Notes: generated by a model not told the origin, from the letters alone. Numbered from the stretch's first letter, positions 48,738 to 59,172 are shown. The stretch: 64,000 nucleotides of DNA from Asparagopsis taxiformis (GCA_030407315.1 JALQPE010000469.1:160061-224060), one strand, 5' to 3'. A program made the numbers and translations.

Positions 48738-49277
48738 TTAGCGAGGGTACCAAAACATTCCTTTGACTCCATCAGGATCAGTAATGAATCCTAAATTACG
48801 ATAAAAATTAATTACTTGTGGGTCTGCAAATAAAGTAATTGTATTAATGTCTTCATAGCGTAGTTGTTGTATAATTTGATCCATTAGAGCTTTTCCTAAT
48901 CCTTTTCCTTGAAAGTCTGGATGTATTACTACATCCCAAATAGTTGCATTAAAAGCTTGATCAGATGTTGCTCTTGCAAAGCCAATTAAAATTTTTTGTT
49001 CTTCCTGTTTATAGAATAATCCTATAATAAGAAAACTATGTTCTATCGCGGTTTTAACTTTTTTAAGTGGTCTGCGTACCCAACCTACTGTATCACATAA
49101 CTTTTCTAATTCATATAAATTAATATTTATATTCATACCAATATAAATATTAGTCAGTTGACCTTCATGATTTAAATGTTTAATTAATAAAATATCATCT
49201 TTGGTGCAGGTGGGTTTCATATTATTAGACCATTTAATAATTCTTGTATTTTTAAAAAATATATTCCAAAAATTCAT
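48738..49277 (-). CDS. ycf52: GNAT-family N-acetyltransferase (Ycf52)
   Basis: 179-residue protein. The GNAT core is in the C-terminal half: [27 protein letters not shown] carries the acetyl-CoA pyrophosphate loop (QGKGLGKA), followed by NFYRNLGF. It matches Ycf52 of red algal plastids; related plastid enzymes acetylate stromal proteins or amines. The substrate is unknown. Confidence 0.9.
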   Translation of the reverse strand: MNFWNIFFKNTRIIKWSNNMKPTCTKDDILLIKHLNHEGQLTNIYIGMNININLYELEKLCDTVGWVRRPLKKVKTAIEHSFLIIGLFYKQEEQKILIGFARATSDQAFNATIWDVVIHPDFQGKGLGKALMDQIIQQLRYEDINTITLFADPQVINFYRNLGFITDPDGVKGMFWYPR

Positions 49278-49496
49278 ATTATCACAATATTAATTTAATG
49301 TGCTCGTTATATATAGTACAACTATTTATATATATCAAGTTTTTAATATATTATTTATTTATATTTTCAATAAATGTTACTACATTAACAAAAATGTTAT
49401 ATTATCAATTATCGTTTTATAATATGATGAACTATTCTGTTATCATGTAACTTGTCGTTATTATTTAGTGATTACTCAAAAAACGGAGATATCTTT

Positions 49497-50054
49497 GTGA
49501 GAAAAATAGCAGTTATATTATTTACGATGGTTTTATGTTTGTCTCTAAGTCCTTTTTATGTTTTTGCTGATGTCGCTGGTTTAACACCTTGTGATCAATC
49601 TGCAGTATTTGTTAAAAGGCAACAAAACAGTATAAAGAAACTTGAAGGACGTTTATCAAAATACGAACCGCAAACTCCTCCAGCGCTTGCAATAAAAAAA
49701 CAAATAGAGCAGACAAATAAAAGATTTGATCGGTATGGCAAATCAGGTGTTTTATGTGGTAAAGATGGTTTACCTCATTTAATTGCTGATGGTCGTTGGA
49801 ATCATGCAGGAGAGTTTGTATTTCCTGGTCTTTTATTTCTTTATATTACTGGCTGGATTGGATGGGTTGGTAGAGGTTATCTACAAGCTGTTTCTATCTC
49901 AAATAAGCCTACAGAAAAAGAGATTATTATTGATGTGCCTTTAGCTCTGAAATTTTCTTTGTCTGCTTTTACATGGCCATTAGCGGCTATACAAGAGTTC
50001 ACAAGTGGTAAATTATTAGCAGCTGATGAAGATATTACAGTCTCACCTCGTTAA
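49497..50054 (+). CDS. psaF: Photosystem I subunit III (PsaF)
   Basis: 185-residue PSI subunit that docks cytochrome c6 or plastocyanin. I chose GTG at 49497 (reads [24 protein letters not shown]), because this is a proper lumen signal peptide cleaved before DVAGLTPC, and GGAGAT precedes it. The frame is open from an ATG at 49452, but that extension ([15 protein letters not shown]) has no family match. The mature protein has [20 protein letters not shown] as its membrane segment. psaJ follows 41 bases later. Confidence 0.93.
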   Translation: MRKIAVILFTMVLCLSLSPFYVFADVAGLTPCDQSAVFVKRQQNSIKKLEGRLSKYEPQTPPALAIKKQIEQTNKRFDRYGKSGVLCGKDGLPHLIADGRWNHAGEFVFPGLLFLYITGWIGWVGRGYLQAVSISNKPTEKEIIIDVPLALKFSLSAFTWPLAAIQEFTSGKLLAADEDITVSPR

Positions 50055-50095
50055 TGGGATTATATTGATATTATTTAACATTAGGATGAAATTAT

Positions 50096-50224
50096 ATGGA
50101 TAACAATTTGATGAAATATTTATCTACTATTCCAGTTGTAGGTGCAATCTGGATTACTTTTACAGCAGGTTTTGTTATAGAAATAAATCGTTTTTTTCCG
50201 GATATCTTATTTTTTTCTTTTTAG
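50096..50224 (+). CDS. psaJ: Photosystem I subunit IX (PsaJ)
   Basis: 42-residue single-helix PSI subunit beside Psa[21 protein letters not shown], then [20 protein letters not shown]. The length and the EINRFFPD motif are typical. It is in the conserved psaF-psaJ pair and is followed by a hairpin terminator. Confidence 0.96.
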   Translation: MDNNLMKYLSTIPVVGAIWITFTAGFVIEINRFFPDILFFSF

Positions 50225-50265
50225 TATGATTTCCTTATAAATTATCTACATTATCTTATCTTTTG

Positions 50266-50298
50266 AAGCAAGCTATATATACTATAAGCTTGCTTTTA
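50266..50298 (+). terminator. Terminator after psaF-psaJ
   Basis: AAGCAAGCT (50266-50274) pairs with AGCTTGCTT (50287-50295) followed by a T tract. Confidence 0.65.
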
Positions 50299-50367
50299 TC
50301 GCCTTAGTAATCTTTATTTTGTTAATATACAATTTGTGTATACTAATGAGTTTATCAATTAAAAATT

Positions 50368-50853
50368 ATGAGTTTAGTAAGTCAAATTATTGTTAATGCA
50401 GATAATGAGTTAAGATATCCTACAATTGGTGAATTACAATCAATTCAAACTTATTTACAAACAGGTGAAAAAAGGATTCAAGTTAGTTGCTTATTAAGAG
50501 ATAAGGAGCAAGAAATTATTCAAAAAGCCAGTAAAGCAATATTTCAAATACATCCTGAATATATTGCTCCAGGAGGTAATGCAGAAGGAGCTCGGAAAAG
50601 ATCTTTATGTTTGCGTGATTATGGTTGGTATCTGCGTTTAATTACTTATGGTATTTTAGCTGGTGATAAGGAATCAATTGAAAAAATAGGTGTGATTGGT
50701 GTTAGAGAAATGTATAATTCTTTAGGTGTGCCTATTTTAGGTATGATAGATGGTATTGAATGTTTAAAGAAAGCTTCATTAGATGTTCTTTTAGAAGATG
50801 ATTTTGTTATTGTGGCTCCATATTTTGATTTTATTGTTCAAGGTATGTCTTGA
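50368..50853 (+). CDS. apcD: Allophycocyanin alpha-B (gamma) chain
   Basis: 161-residue phycobilisome core protein, a terminal energy emitter. C81 ([17 protein letters not shown]) binds the phycocyanobilin. It is assigned to apcD, not apcA, by [29 protein letters not shown] and [16 protein letters not shown]. Its presence shows that the plastid belongs to a phycobilisome-bearing alga. Confidence 0.95.
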   Translation: MSLVSQIIVNADNELRYPTIGELQSIQTYLQTGEKRIQVSCLLRDKEQEIIQKASKAIFQIHPEYIAPGGNAEGARKRSLCLRDYGWYLRLITYGILAGDKESIEKIGVIGVREMYNSLGVPILGMIDGIECLKKASLDVLLEDDFVIVAPYFDFIVQGMS

Positions 50854-50877
50854 TAGGTATATAAATTTAGATTGTAG

Positions 50878-50906
50878 TTGTTTGGTTATATATATAATGA
50901 TATAAT
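50878..50906 (+). promoter_or_regulatory. Candidate promoter for ffs
   Basis: TTGTTT (50878-50883), 17 bases, then TATAAT (50901-50906). The expected start about 7 bases further on coincides with the predicted 5' end of the SRP RNA. Confidence 0.55.
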
Positions 50907-50913
50907 ATAATTA

Positions 50914-51006
50914 CACTCGGAAATTTTTATAAGTAATAGCTGAAAGTTGTCAGGACTGGAAAGTAGCAGCAATAAAGCTTAATTACATAGTTAAATTTTC
51001 CGGGTT
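50914..51006 (+). ncRNA. ffs: Signal recognition particle RNA (4.5S-type)
   Basis: A hairpin RNA of about 93 nt between apcD and fabH. The conserved Ffh-binding segment GTCAGGACTGGAAAGTAGCAGC matches bacterial GTCAGGTCCGGAAGGAAGCAGC, and the internal tip loop GGAA is kept. 5' ACTCGGAAATTT pairs with 3' AAATTTTCCGGGT. It would act with plastid cpSRP54. SRP RNA is lost from land-plant plastids but kept in several red algal ones. Ends were set by the pairing. Confidence 0.88.
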
Positions 51007-51185
51007 TTGTTATTTGATCTTATATATTATGTGATTTTCTATATTAAATTATCGTAGTTAACAAACATTATTTTTTGAGATATAGAATTTATTGATTATT
51101 AATAAATAAAATGAAAATGCTACATATTTTAGATATTTGATTAATAATATTAATTTTTATAATTCACCTGAATTTTAATAGTGAC

Positions 51186-52202
51186 ATGAAACCAAGTATT
51201 ATGCAAGGAGCTCGTATTCTTGCTACAGGCTCTGCTGTTCCTGATAATTGCATCAGTAATCAGACAATTAGTAATATTGTCGATACATCGAATGAATGGA
51301 TTGTAACTCGCACAGGTATAAAAGAACGAAGAGTTTTAATAGGCCATGATAAATCTTTAATAGACCTTGCAGCTATAGCTGCAATGCGTGCTTTAGATAA
51401 AAGCTCTATGGATCCATCAAAAATTGATTTAATTATATTAGCTACTTCCAGTCCAAATGATTTATTTGGTAGTGCTAGTCAGCTTCAGGATAAGATAGGT
51501 GCTATAAATGCAGTTGCATTTGATTTAACAGCAGCTTGTTCTGGATTTGTTTTAGCTTTAGTGACAGCTACTCAATTTATTCAGAATGGAAGTTATACTA
51601 ATATACTTGTAGTAGGAGCAGATGTTTTGTCTAAATGGACAGATTGGTCTGATCGTAGTACATGTATTTTATTTGGAGATGGAGCAGGCGCTGCTATTTT
51701 ACAAGCTTGTCCATCAAATGAAAATGGAATTCTAGGTTTTCAATTAGATACAAATGGTAGTCAGGCTAAGCAGTTATCTATAGCTTATGAAGAAGAAAAT
51801 CAGAAGTTACTCAAAGATTCTGAATTACCAATTGTACAAGGCTCGTTTAAATATATTACTATGAATGGTAAAGAAGTATATAAATTTGCTGTTTCAGAGG
51901 TACCTACTAGTATTTTAAAATGTTTAGATTTATTATCTTTATCTTCTCAAGATGTAGATTGGCTACTTTTACATCAAGCAAATGAACGTATTTTACATGC
52001 TGTAGCAGATAGATTGTCTATAAGTTCTAGTAAGTTGATTTCTAATCTGAGTAAATATGGGAATACATCTGCAGCATCAATTCCTTTAGCTTTAGATGAG
52101 GCTTTACAGAAAGGTCTAATTAAAGTAGATGATATTATTGTAATTTCTGGTTTTGGTGCTGGTTTAACATGGGGTACAGTAGTTATTCAATGGAAATGTT
52201 AA
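51186..52202 (+). CDS. fabH: 3-oxoacyl-ACP synthase III (KAS III)
   Basis: 338-residue condensing enzyme that starts fatty-acid synthesis from acetyl-CoA and malonyl-ACP. The catalytic triad is C118 (TAACSGF), H263 (LLHQANERI) and N293 (YGNTSAAS). It is a soluble stromal homodimer. accD, also in fatty-acid synthesis, lies 400 bases downstream with psbX between. Confidence 0.97.
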   Translation: MKPSIMQGARILATGSAVPDNCISNQTISNIVDTSNEWIVTRTGIKERRVLIGHDKSLIDLAAIAAMRALDKSSMDPSKIDLIILATSSPNDLFGSASQLQDKIGAINAVAFDLTAACSGFVLALVTATQFIQNGSYTNILVVGADVLSKWTDWSDRSTCILFGDGAGAAILQACPSNENGILGFQLDTNGSQAKQLSIAYEEENQKLLKDSELPIVQGSFKYITMNGKEVYKFAVSEVPTSILKCLDLLSLSSQDVDWLLLHQANERILHAVADRLSISSSKLISNLSKYGNTSAASIPLALDEALQKGLIKVDDIIVISGFGAGLTWGTVVIQWKC

Positions 52203-52360
52203 TAAGAAGAAAAGAAAAAAGAAATATAATCTATATATGTATTAGAATATAATAAGAATTAAAGGTTAGTACTTATACTATTTGTATTACTTATTTTTCA
52301 AATTTGTTTATTTAATTCATTTATTCATTTGTGCGTATTAAAATCTAAGGAAAATAACTG

Positions 52361-52480
52361 ATGACTTCATCTCTATCTAGTTTTTTAAATAGTTTAGTTT
52401 TGGGTGCTTTGATAGTAGTAATACCAATTACATTAGCTTTATTATTTGTAAGTCAGAAAGACAAAACTTTAAGAAATTAA
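52361..52480 (+). CDS. psbX: Photosystem II protein X
   Basis: 39-residue single-helix PSII subunit near cytochrome b559: [20 protein letters not shown] then [19 protein letters not shown]. The N-terminal [11 protein letters not shown] and C-terminal SQKD pattern fits PsbX. AAGGAAA lies before the ATG. Confidence 0.94.
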   Translation: MTSSLSSFLNSLVLGALIVVIPITLALLFVSQKDKTLRN

Positions 52481-52496
52481 TGTAAATATTATTCGT

Positions 52497-52549
52497 GGAG
52501 ATCACATGGATTGTTTGAATTTAGTTGATGTTAGATTTGTGTGATCTCC
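52497..52549 (+). terminator. Hairpin after psbX
   Basis: GGAGATCACA (52497-52506) pairs exactly with TGTGATCTCC (52540-52549) over a 33-base loop. The position just after psbX suggests a 3' end structure, although no T tract follows. Confidence 0.5.
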
Positions 52550-52602
52550 TTAAAGTATTATTAATAAATATTCTTGCAAAAATAAGTAAATAGTAATAAA
52601 AA

Positions 52603-53475
52603 ATGTCTTTATTTGAATGGTTAGTTGCTAAACGTAGTTTGTCTTCAACAAAGAAAAAAATTAAAACCACATGTTTACAAGTACCAGATGGTTTGTGGGT
52701 TAAGTGTGATAAATGTGGTTTACTTATGTATTACAAAGCACTTAATAAAAATTTTAAAGTTTGTCCTCAATGTGGTCATCATTTTCCAACTTCTAGTCAA
52801 GATAGAATTCAACATATTTTGGATATTAATAGTTGGTTGCCTATTAATGTTAATTTAGCCTCTACAGACCCATTAGGTTTTTGTGATCAAAAGCGTTATG
52901 GTAGACGATTACAAGATATGAGGAGTAAAACAGGTTTATATGATGCTGTACAAACAGGTTTAGGAACTATAGAGGGGACCCAAATAGCTTTAGGAATTAT
53001 GGATTTTAGATTTATGGGTGGCAGCATGGGTTCTGTAGTAGGAGAAAAGCTTACAAGACTTATTGAAGTCGCTACAGAAAAGCGTTTACCTGTTATTATT
53101 TTATGTGCTTCTGGTGGTGCAAGAATGCAAGAGGGTATGTTAAGCTTAATGCAAATGGCTAAAGTTTCTTCTGCTTTATATAAGCATCAAGCTAAAGGCT
53201 TACTTTATGTTCCCATTCTAACATCACCAACTACAGGTGGAGTAACAGCAAGTTTTGCTATGCTTGGTGATATAATTATTGCTGAACCTAATGCATTAAT
53301 TGCTTTTGCAGGTAGACGAGTTATTGAACAAACGATTAGAGAAGATTTACCGGATAATTTTCAAACTTCTGAATATTTATTTAAACATGGTTTTATTGAT
53401 TTAATTGTACCTCGTACAAATTTAAAACCTATGTTATCTCAAATTCTTTCATTATATTCAATTCCATGTAAATAA
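52603..53475 (+). CDS. accD: Acetyl-CoA carboxylase carboxyltransferase beta subunit
   Basis: 290-residue subunit of the multi-part acetyl-CoA carboxylase that makes malonyl-CoA. It has an N-terminal zinc ribbon C35-C38-C54-C57 ([16 protein letters not shown]) and the carboxyltransferase core with [14 protein letters not shown] and [17 protein letters not shown]. It is bacterial-sized, without the long N-terminal extension of land-plant AccD. The alpha subunit and biotin carboxyl carrier are not in this window. Confidence 0.97.
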   Translation: MSLFEWLVAKRSLSSTKKKIKTTCLQVPDGLWVKCDKCGLLMYYKALNKNFKVCPQCGHHFPTSSQDRIQHILDINSWLPINVNLASTDPLGFCDQKRYGRRLQDMRSKTGLYDAVQTGLGTIEGTQIALGIMDFRFMGGSMGSVVGEKLTRLIEVATEKRLPVIILCASGGARMQEGMLSLMQMAKVSSALYKHQAKGLLYVPILTSPTTGGVTASFAMLGDIIIAEPNALIAFAGRRVIEQTIREDLPDNFQTSEYLFKHGFIDLIVPRTNLKPMLSQILSLYSIPCK

Positions 53476-53706
53476 ATTGTGAATTTATATCTATTTATTA
53501 AGAAAATTTGAATAAAGATATTTGGTTTAAAAGTCGAATTAAAATAATGATAATGGAATACTGTACTTCTATTATCATAAAAATTTTTAATTAAATTATA
53601 CTCTAGCGGTTAACATAGATATATATTATTAGAAGATACCTAAGTATATAAGCAGTTTTTCATTTCATTATTAATATTAGTAACGTATAGAGGTATAAAG
53701 TATATA

Positions 53707-54201
53707 ATGATGTTTAAAAAGAATATGTCACTATTTTTAACTGTCTTAACATTATTTTTGTCTATATTATCAATTCCTGTGTATGCAATAGAATTAGATG
53801 AAGCAACAAGAACAGTGCAATTAGAAGAATCAGGTAAAACAATTGTATTAACACCTGAGCAAGTAAAAAGAGGAAAGCGTTTATTTAATAATGCTTGTGC
53901 TCAATGTCATAATGGCGGGATTACAAAAACAAATCCTAATATTGGTTTAGAGCCAGAATCATTAAGTTTAGCTACACCTGCTAGAGATAGTATTAATGGT
54001 TTAATTGATTATATGAAGGAGCCTACTAGTTATGATGGAGAAACTTTGATATCAGAATTACATCCTAGTATTAAAAGTGCAGAGATTTTTCCAAAAATGC
54101 GTAATTTAACTGATGATGATTTATTCTCCATTGCTGGACATATTCTTATACAGCCAAAGGTTGTTGCTGAAAAATGGGGAGGAGGTAAAATTTACTATTA
54201 A
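53707..54201 (+). CDS. psbV: Cytochrome c550 (PsbV)
   Basis: 164-residue precursor of the lumenal extrinsic PSII cytochrome. The signal peptide (about 1-27) ends in PVYA before IELDEATRTV. The haem site is CAQCH (C64, C67, H68), and the second ligand is probably His in ELHPSI. Ends KWGGGKIYY as in the family. Two ATGs are adjacent (53707, 53710). It supports oxygen evolution in red algae and cyanobacteria. Confidence 0.96.
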   Translation: MMFKKNMSLFLTVLTLFLSILSIPVYAIELDEATRTVQLEESGKTIVLTPEQVKRGKRLFNNACAQCHNGGITKTNPNIGLEPESLSLATPARDSINGLIDYMKEPTSYDGETLISELHPSIKSAEIFPKMRNLTDDDLFSIAGHILIQPKVVAEKWGGGKIYY

Positions 54202-54337
54202 GTTTATATTATTGATATAATAATAGAATTTTATTCTAGATAATATAGTTAGTAACTTTTAAGTTTTATATTAAAAAAATAACATATAATATTTATTAAA
54301 ACTATATTTTATATTTTTAAGTTTGGAGAATTTTTGA

Positions 54338-54670
54338 ATGAAAGTACTATTTATAGTGTTAATGATGTGTTGTAGTATATTTGGTTTAGGTAATACTAAA
54401 GCTACATTTGCAGCAGATTTAGAGTTAGGTGAGCAAATTTTCACAGCTAACTGTGCAGCATGTCATGCTGGTGGTAATAATCTTATTATGCCAGAAAAGA
54501 CATTACAAAAGGAAGTCTTAGAAAAAAATGGTATGAATACCGTTACTGCAATTACTAATCAAGTAACAAACGGTAAAAATGCTATGCCAGCATTTAGTGG
54601 TCGCTTAGCAGAAGAAGAGATTGATAATGTTGCTAATTATGTTTTAGATAAATGTGAGCAAGGTTGGTAA
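54338..54670 (+). CDS. petJ: Cytochrome c6 (c553)
   Basis: 110-residue precursor of the soluble lumen carrier between cytochrome b6f and PSI. The signal peptide (1 to about 26) ends before DLELGEQIF. The haem motif is CAACH (C39, C42, H43), and the axial Met is M83 (NAMPAFSGRL). It partners with PsaF encoded nearby. GGAG precedes the ATG. Confidence 0.96.
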   Translation: MKVLFIVLMMCCSIFGLGNTKATFAADLELGEQIFTANCAACHAGGNNLIMPEKTLQKEVLEKNGMNTVTAITNQVTNGKNAMPAFSGRLAEEEIDNVANYVLDKCEQGW

Positions 54671-54696
54671 ATTCAAATAAATATAGTTATTTAGTT

Positions 54697-54745
54697 TAAA
54701 AAAATTAATAGATAAAAACATTATGTTTCTATCTACTAATTTTTT
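54697..54745 (+). terminator. Hairpin terminator after petJ
   Basis: AAAAATTAATAGATA is nearly complementary to TATCTACTAATTTTTT, ending in a T6 tract; the arms differ by one bulged base. Confidence 0.5.
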
Positions 54746-54828
54746 ATCTATATTTATAAGAGGATTTTTATAGATACAATTATTTAATATTAGTTTCGTT
54801 TATATAAAATATATATTTCAGTAACATA

Positions 54829-56013
54829 ATGACTTATAATCTTTATCCATCTATTTTATTGTTGGAAGATGGTATACAATATAATGGCTGGTCTTTTTCT
54901 GTTCTTAATAATTCTATTGGAGAAGTAGTCTTTAATACTGGTATGACGGGTTATCAAGAGGTTATGACAGATCCTAGCTATTTGGGGCAAATAGTTGCAT
55001 TCACGTATCCAGAGCTTGGTAATACGGGTTTTAATGATGAAGATTATGAATCTAAACATATACAGGTTAGTGGAATAATTGCAAAAAATATCTGTCGTCA
55101 TCCTAGCAATTGGAGAAAACAGGTTTCTTTATCACATTATTTATTGCAACATAATATACCTCATATTTTTGGTATAGATACGAGAGCACTTTCGAAATAC
55201 TTACGTATAAGAGGAGTGATGAAAGGTGGTATTTTTTATAATAACTTAAATTTTTCTGTATCTTCATATATAGAGCAAATTAAGTATGCCCCATCAATTA
55301 AAGGTCTAGATTTAGTTAGTCAAGCTACTATTTCAAGTGTGTATAAGATAAATCCATCTCAGTCTAATTTTTCTTTAAAGTCATATTCTTATTTATCATA
55401 TAAAACAGATAATAATTTAGGTAAAAATTTAAATGTTGTTGTTATCGATTTAGGAGTTAAGTATAATATTTTGTCCCGATTGTTAAATTATGGTTGTAAT
55501 TTATATATACTGCCAGCTATGAGTACTTATTTTGACATTTTATCTTATAAACCAGATGGAATTTTATTGTCTAATGGTCCTGGTGATCCTTCAGTAGTTA
55601 CTTATATGATAAAAACTATCAGAATGTTAGTTAACTTAACTAATATACCTATTTTTGGTATATGTATGGGACATCAGTTATTGAGTTTAGCTTTAGGTGG
55701 TAAAACATTTAAGTTAAAATTTGGCCATAGAGGTTTAAATCATCCGTCTGGTACATATAAAAAAGTTGAAATTACTAGTCAAAATCATGGATTTGTTGTT
55801 TCTTCAAAGTCTTTTTCTGAGGATGTTTGTTCTATTACTCATTTTAATTTAAATGATTCAACTGTAGCAGGTATTATTCATGAATCAAAGCCATTATTTT
55901 CAGTGCAATATCATCCAGAAGCAAGTCCTGGACCACATGATTCTGAATATTTATTTATGCATTTTGTTCAGGTGATGAAAGATATAAAGTTTCAGGTTGT
56001 TGATCAAGAGTAA
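54829..56013 (+). CDS. carA: Carbamoyl-phosphate synthase small (glutaminase) chain
   Basis: 394-residue glutaminase subunit that supplies ammonia for carbamoyl phosphate, used for arginine and pyrimidines. The N-terminal CarA domain has ILLEDGIQYNGWSF and GEVVFNTGMTGYQEVMTDPSY. The class I amidotransferase domain has C279 (GICMGHQLL) and the His-Glu pair in QYHPEASPGPHD. The large subunit carB is not in this window. Its last 10 bases overlap the end of convergent ycf53. Confidence 0.96.
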   Translation: MTYNLYPSILLLEDGIQYNGWSFSVLNNSIGEVVFNTGMTGYQEVMTDPSYLGQIVAFTYPELGNTGFNDEDYESKHIQVSGIIAKNICRHPSNWRKQVSLSHYLLQHNIPHIFGIDTRALSKYLRIRGVMKGGIFYNNLNFSVSSYIEQIKYAPSIKGLDLVSQATISSVYKINPSQSNFSLKSYSYLSYKTDNNLGKNLNVVVIDLGVKYNILSRLLNYGCNLYILPAMSTYFDILSYKPDGILLSNGPGDPSVVTYMIKTIRMLVNLTNIPIFGICMGHQLLSLALGGKTFKLKFGHRGLNHPSGTYKKVEITSQNHGFVVSSKSFSEDVCSITHFNLNDSTVAGIIHESKPLFSVQYHPEASPGPHDSEYLFMHFVQVMKDIKFQVVDQE

Positions 56014-56735
56014 ATCTTTTGATTCCATGCTATATGTTTAAATAATGCAACAAGTACTTGTGTACCTCTTAATTGATTAAATAAAGGTAAATGTCCTACA
56101 GGTGCGTTAATATGCCATATAAATTCGTTTGGGTATCGACATAGTACACCTTGTTTTTTCCAGCCTATTTTATTCCATAGTTTTTCCCAGTTACCATTAT
56201 AAGATAGCCATATTTTTCTTTGAATAGAAAAACCAAATTTACCTCTTGAGTAAATACGCCATAAAATATCAATTATCTCTAAATCCTGTACAGGTAAGTT
56301 TGCAATATCAGTAAAGTAGAGCCATTGTCGATGATTCTCTGTTAATCCTGCTAATTTACATAACTGAGATTGTGTTAATTTATCAGCTTCTTGGAATTTT
56401 TGAGATATTAAAAGAGTTTGTAATGGTTGATACTCAAGATTTAAAGGATGTTTTAAATTAATCAATCCATGTTGAAAATGTTGTTCCATTTTTTTGCGAA
56501 TAATTTCTAATTGTGTCTTGTTTAAAATTTCAAATAAAATACCATCTAATAGTTTGAGCTCATTTATTTTAATGTTTTTTCGTTCAATTAAAATATTGAG
56601 TAAAATTTCTTGTCCTTCTTCTCCCGTTTCTGCTATTTGTTGGATGAGTTCTAATTGTTTGTTTGCATTTATGTGATTAGCATTTTGAATAATATTTTCT
56701 AGTTCATCTAAATCTTCTTGTAGTTTCTTATTCAT
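56004..56735 (-). CDS. ycf53: GUN4-domain protein Ycf53
   Basis: 243-residue protein. A helical N-terminal domain (about 1-85) with ISQ-type repeats is followed by a GUN4 core: LGLIS-type start in KLAGLTENHRQWLYFTDIANLPVQDLEIIDILWRIYSRGKFGFSIQRKIW. GUN4 proteins bind porphyrins and stimulate Mg-chelatase. The length and layout match Ycf53 of red algal plastids. It is convergent with carA (10-base overlap). Confidence 0.92.
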   Translation of the reverse strand: MNKKLQEDLDELENIIQNANHINANKQLELIQQIAETGEEGQEILLNILIERKNIKINELKLLDGILFEILNKTQLEIIRKKMEQHFQHGLINLKHPLNLEYQPLQTLLISQKFQEADKLTQSQLCKLAGLTENHRQWLYFTDIANLPVQDLEIIDILWRIYSRGKFGFSIQRKIWLSYNGNWEKLWNKIGWKKQGVLCRYPNEFIWHINAPVGHLPLFNQLRGTQVLVALFKHIAWNQKIYS

Positions 56736-56790
56736 AGGTAAAAAAAATATTTTATAAGGTAAGTATACTTGTTTTTATAACATCAAACAA

Positions 56791-57762
56791 TTATTCATTT
56801 CTATTGTTTAAACTAATTACAATAGTACGAATAAAAAAAATAAGAGTGTTTCCAACAATTTTAATTAATATGTATAAAAGAATTTTGCCTAGAATTGATA
56901 GAAATTGTGCTAGTTTAGGATATAAAATATCTTGTATTTCTAATATAAGAAGAAATATCCGTTTCAATTTTGATAATTTATATATATCATCGAGTCTAGA
57001 GGTATAGATATATTTGCATATTATACCTTGTGAACTTAAAAGCCATACTTTATATCGGGCATTATAAATAGCTTTAGGTTGGTTAATATATTTATATATT
57101 AGATTTTGTAAAATTAAATTATTTCTTAATAGTACAATTGATCTAATTGAAATATATGAAGAATGACATAATCTATTTTCAATTAAAAAATTTATAGTTT
57201 GTGATAGTGATTGTAGGTTTTCTATTAATTGGATAATAGCCAAATTTCCAATTTGAATTATTAAATTCTCAAGAAGTATAGAAACATGGGCTTGTGGAGT
57301 CTTCGTATTTTCAAATGCAAAAAGTGTATTATTTATGTAATTAGACCCAAATATTAAATAAATTAAAAGATTTTCGAGTAGTAGTCTATGTTCAAAAAAT
57401 AAAATGTTTATATAGTATGATGAATATTTATAGTTGGTTATTTTTGTTTTTGTTTGTTTATTTAAGAAAAAATTTGTTAAAGATCTATCGATTAAATCAC
57501 ATAGAATTTTATGATTTAATAAGTTAATATTTTCTATATTTAAATTTAGTTCTATGATATCTAAAATTAATATCTCTATTTCTTGTAATATAGTAATAAA
57601 TAATTTACTTTTATGGTAACTATCAATTATATCTATTGGTAGAATATCTTTTGTTTTATTCTGTAATAAACTGTATGAGAATTTATATTTGGTATATGAG
57701 AATAAAGATGCAACAGCATTATTCAATTCAAAACTTTGTTGTTTAGGCCAATATTTGATCAT
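56791..57762 (-). CDS. ycf55: Conserved plastid protein Ycf55
   Basis: 323-residue protein starting MIKYWPKQQSFELNNAVASLFSYTKYKFSY. It is highly Ile/Leu/Asn-rich and ends in a hydrophobic stretch (LLYILIKIVGNTLIFFIRTIVISL). The N terminus and a position upstream of ycf53 fit Ycf55 of red algae, which is related to a cyanobacterial response-regulator-associated protein family. Function unknown. Confidence 0.85.
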   Translation of the reverse strand: MIKYWPKQQSFELNNAVASLFSYTKYKFSYSLLQNKTKDILPIDIIDSYHKSKLFITILQEIEILILDIIELNLNIENINLLNHKILCDLIDRSLTNFFLNKQTKTKITNYKYSSYYINILFFEHRLLLENLLIYLIFGSNYINNTLFAFENTKTPQAHVSILLENLIIQIGNLAIIQLIENLQSLSQTINFLIENRLCHSSYISIRSIVLLRNNLILQNLIYKYINQPKAIYNARYKVWLLSSQGIICKYIYTSRLDDIYKLSKLKRIFLLILEIQDILYPKLAQFLSILGKILLYILIKIVGNTLIFFIRTIVISLNNRNE

Positions 57763-57897
57763 AAATTATATTGTTAAGGTTAATTTATTCCATATATTAA
57801 ATATGAGTGAGTTGTTATATATTTATTAAACTGTTGATATATGATAATCTATAATAAATAGAAATATCATTTAGTAGTGAAAATTATTTATAACAGT

Positions 57898-58218
57898 ATG
57901 CCGAATTATTATTTTGCAATAGCAAGTCAAAATTTTTTAATGAATGAAGAACCAGTAGAAGAGATATTACGAGAAAGAACAAATTATTATAAAAGAATCA
58001 ATAAAGAGATTGATTTTTGGTTTGTATTAAGTCCAACTTTTATTCAGTCTCCTAATCTCATTTCGATTAGACAACAATTAACAGGTCCTTGTGCAGCAAT
58101 AGTTTCATTAGATGAGAAGTTTATTCATTGGTTAAAATTAAGAATAGGTTTTATTCTCATAGGTCATTTTGAGTCTCCTTCATTGGATGTTGCTCAGCCA
58201 TTAGCATCTATATCTTGA
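57898..58218 (+). CDS. ycf54: Ycf54 (Mg-protoporphyrin cyclase accessory factor)
   Basis: 106-residue protein. I chose ATG at 57898 (MPNYYFAIASQNFLMNEEPVEEILRERTNYY), where the family begins; a GTG seven codons earlier is in frame. IDFWFVLSPTFIQSPNL and GPCAAIVSLDEKFIHWLKLRIG are conserved. In cyanobacteria and plants Ycf54 is needed for the oxidative cyclase step of chlorophyll synthesis. It ends 3 bases from convergent rbcR. ycf53, also acting on tetrapyrroles, lies near. Confidence 0.95.
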   Translation: MPNYYFAIASQNFLMNEEPVEEILRERTNYYKRINKEIDFWFVLSPTFIQSPNLISIRQQLTGPCAAIVSLDEKFIHWLKLRIGFILIGHFESPSLDVAQPLASIS

Positions 58219-58221
58219 AGA

Positions 58222-59172
58222 TTAAGGTTCAATAAAGATTATGTCTTGTGCTGGTGTAACAAATAAAGTTAAAATTTCTTGACTAAATGTTTCAGCAGCT
58301 TTTGATTTGTATCTATTAGGATTGATAATAATAGAAAGCATTCTTTTTATTGTTACATTTTCAATTTTGGCCCAGTGCAAGATACCAAGTTCTAATTCTT
58401 TAGCTATAGCTGAGACAGATACAAAAGCAGCACCCAATCCAGATTGAACAGCATTTTTTATAGCTTCTATTGAGTTAAGTTCCATTTCTATATTAAATCT
58501 ACTACTATCAATGTCGTGTTCATTTAGTACTTTATCGATAACTTTTCGAATAGTTGATTGAGTATCAAGTGCTATGAAACGTAATCTATATAAATCTTCC
58601 TTTTGAATGTTTGGTATTTTTGAAAAAGTATGTGATGTTGGTAAAATAAGTGCTAACTCATCTTCTGCATAAGAAGTAATATGTAGCATTTCTTTAAGTT
58701 CATTTGGAACTTCACCACCGATTACAGCTAAATCTACTTGTCCATTCGCTACGCTCCAAGATATCAGTCTAGTAGAATGAACTTGTAATTGAACATTAAC
58801 ATGTGGATATCTTTGTCTAAATAAACCTATTAATCTAGGCATTAGGTATGTCCCAGTTGTTTGACTTGCTCCAATAATTAATGTTCCACCCTGTAAGTTT
58901 TGTACATCTTCTAATGCTCTGCATGTTTCTTCACATAATGCTAATATTCTACCTCCATATTGTAATAATAAATTGCCCGCTTCAGTTAGTGTTGCTTTTT
59001 TATTACCACGTTCGAATAGAGGTATGTTAAGTTGCTTTTCTAAATTTTGGATTTGTAAGCTTATAGCTGGTTGAGATACATATAGGCTATCAGCAGCTTT
59101 TTTAAAACTACCTTCTTTTATAATAGCTTTGAGTATTCTAAGTTGATCTAATGTGAATGGTAAGTCTCGCAT
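58222..59172 (-). CDS. rbcR: LysR-type transcriptional regulator (Ycf30/RbcR)
   Basis: 316-residue regulator. The N-terminal HTH (about 6-66) is [51 protein letters not shown], followed by a periplasmic-binding-type effector domain with [30 protein letters not shown]. It matches RbcR, the plastid regulator of Rubisco genes. No rbcL is in the window, so it acts in trans. Confidence 0.95.
   Translation of the reverse strand: MRDLPFTLDQLRILKAIIKEGSFKKAADSLYVSQPAISLQIQNLEKQLNIPLFERGNKKATLTEAGNLLLQYGGRILALCEETCRALEDVQNLQGGTLIIGASQTTGTYLMPRLIGLFRQRYPHVNVQLQVHSTRLISWSVANGQVDLAVIGGEVPNELKEMLHITSYAEDELALILPTSHTFSKIPNIQKEDLYRLRFIALDTQSTIRKVIDKVLNEHDIDSSRFNIEMELNSIEAIKNAVQSGLGAAFVSVSAIAKELELGILHWAKIENVTIKRMLSIIINPNRYKSKAAETFSQEILTLFVTPAQDIIFIEP

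Noticed and set aside
50319..50344. TTGTTA...TATACT before apcD
   Set aside because: The spacing is only 14 bases, too short for a bacterial-type promoter.
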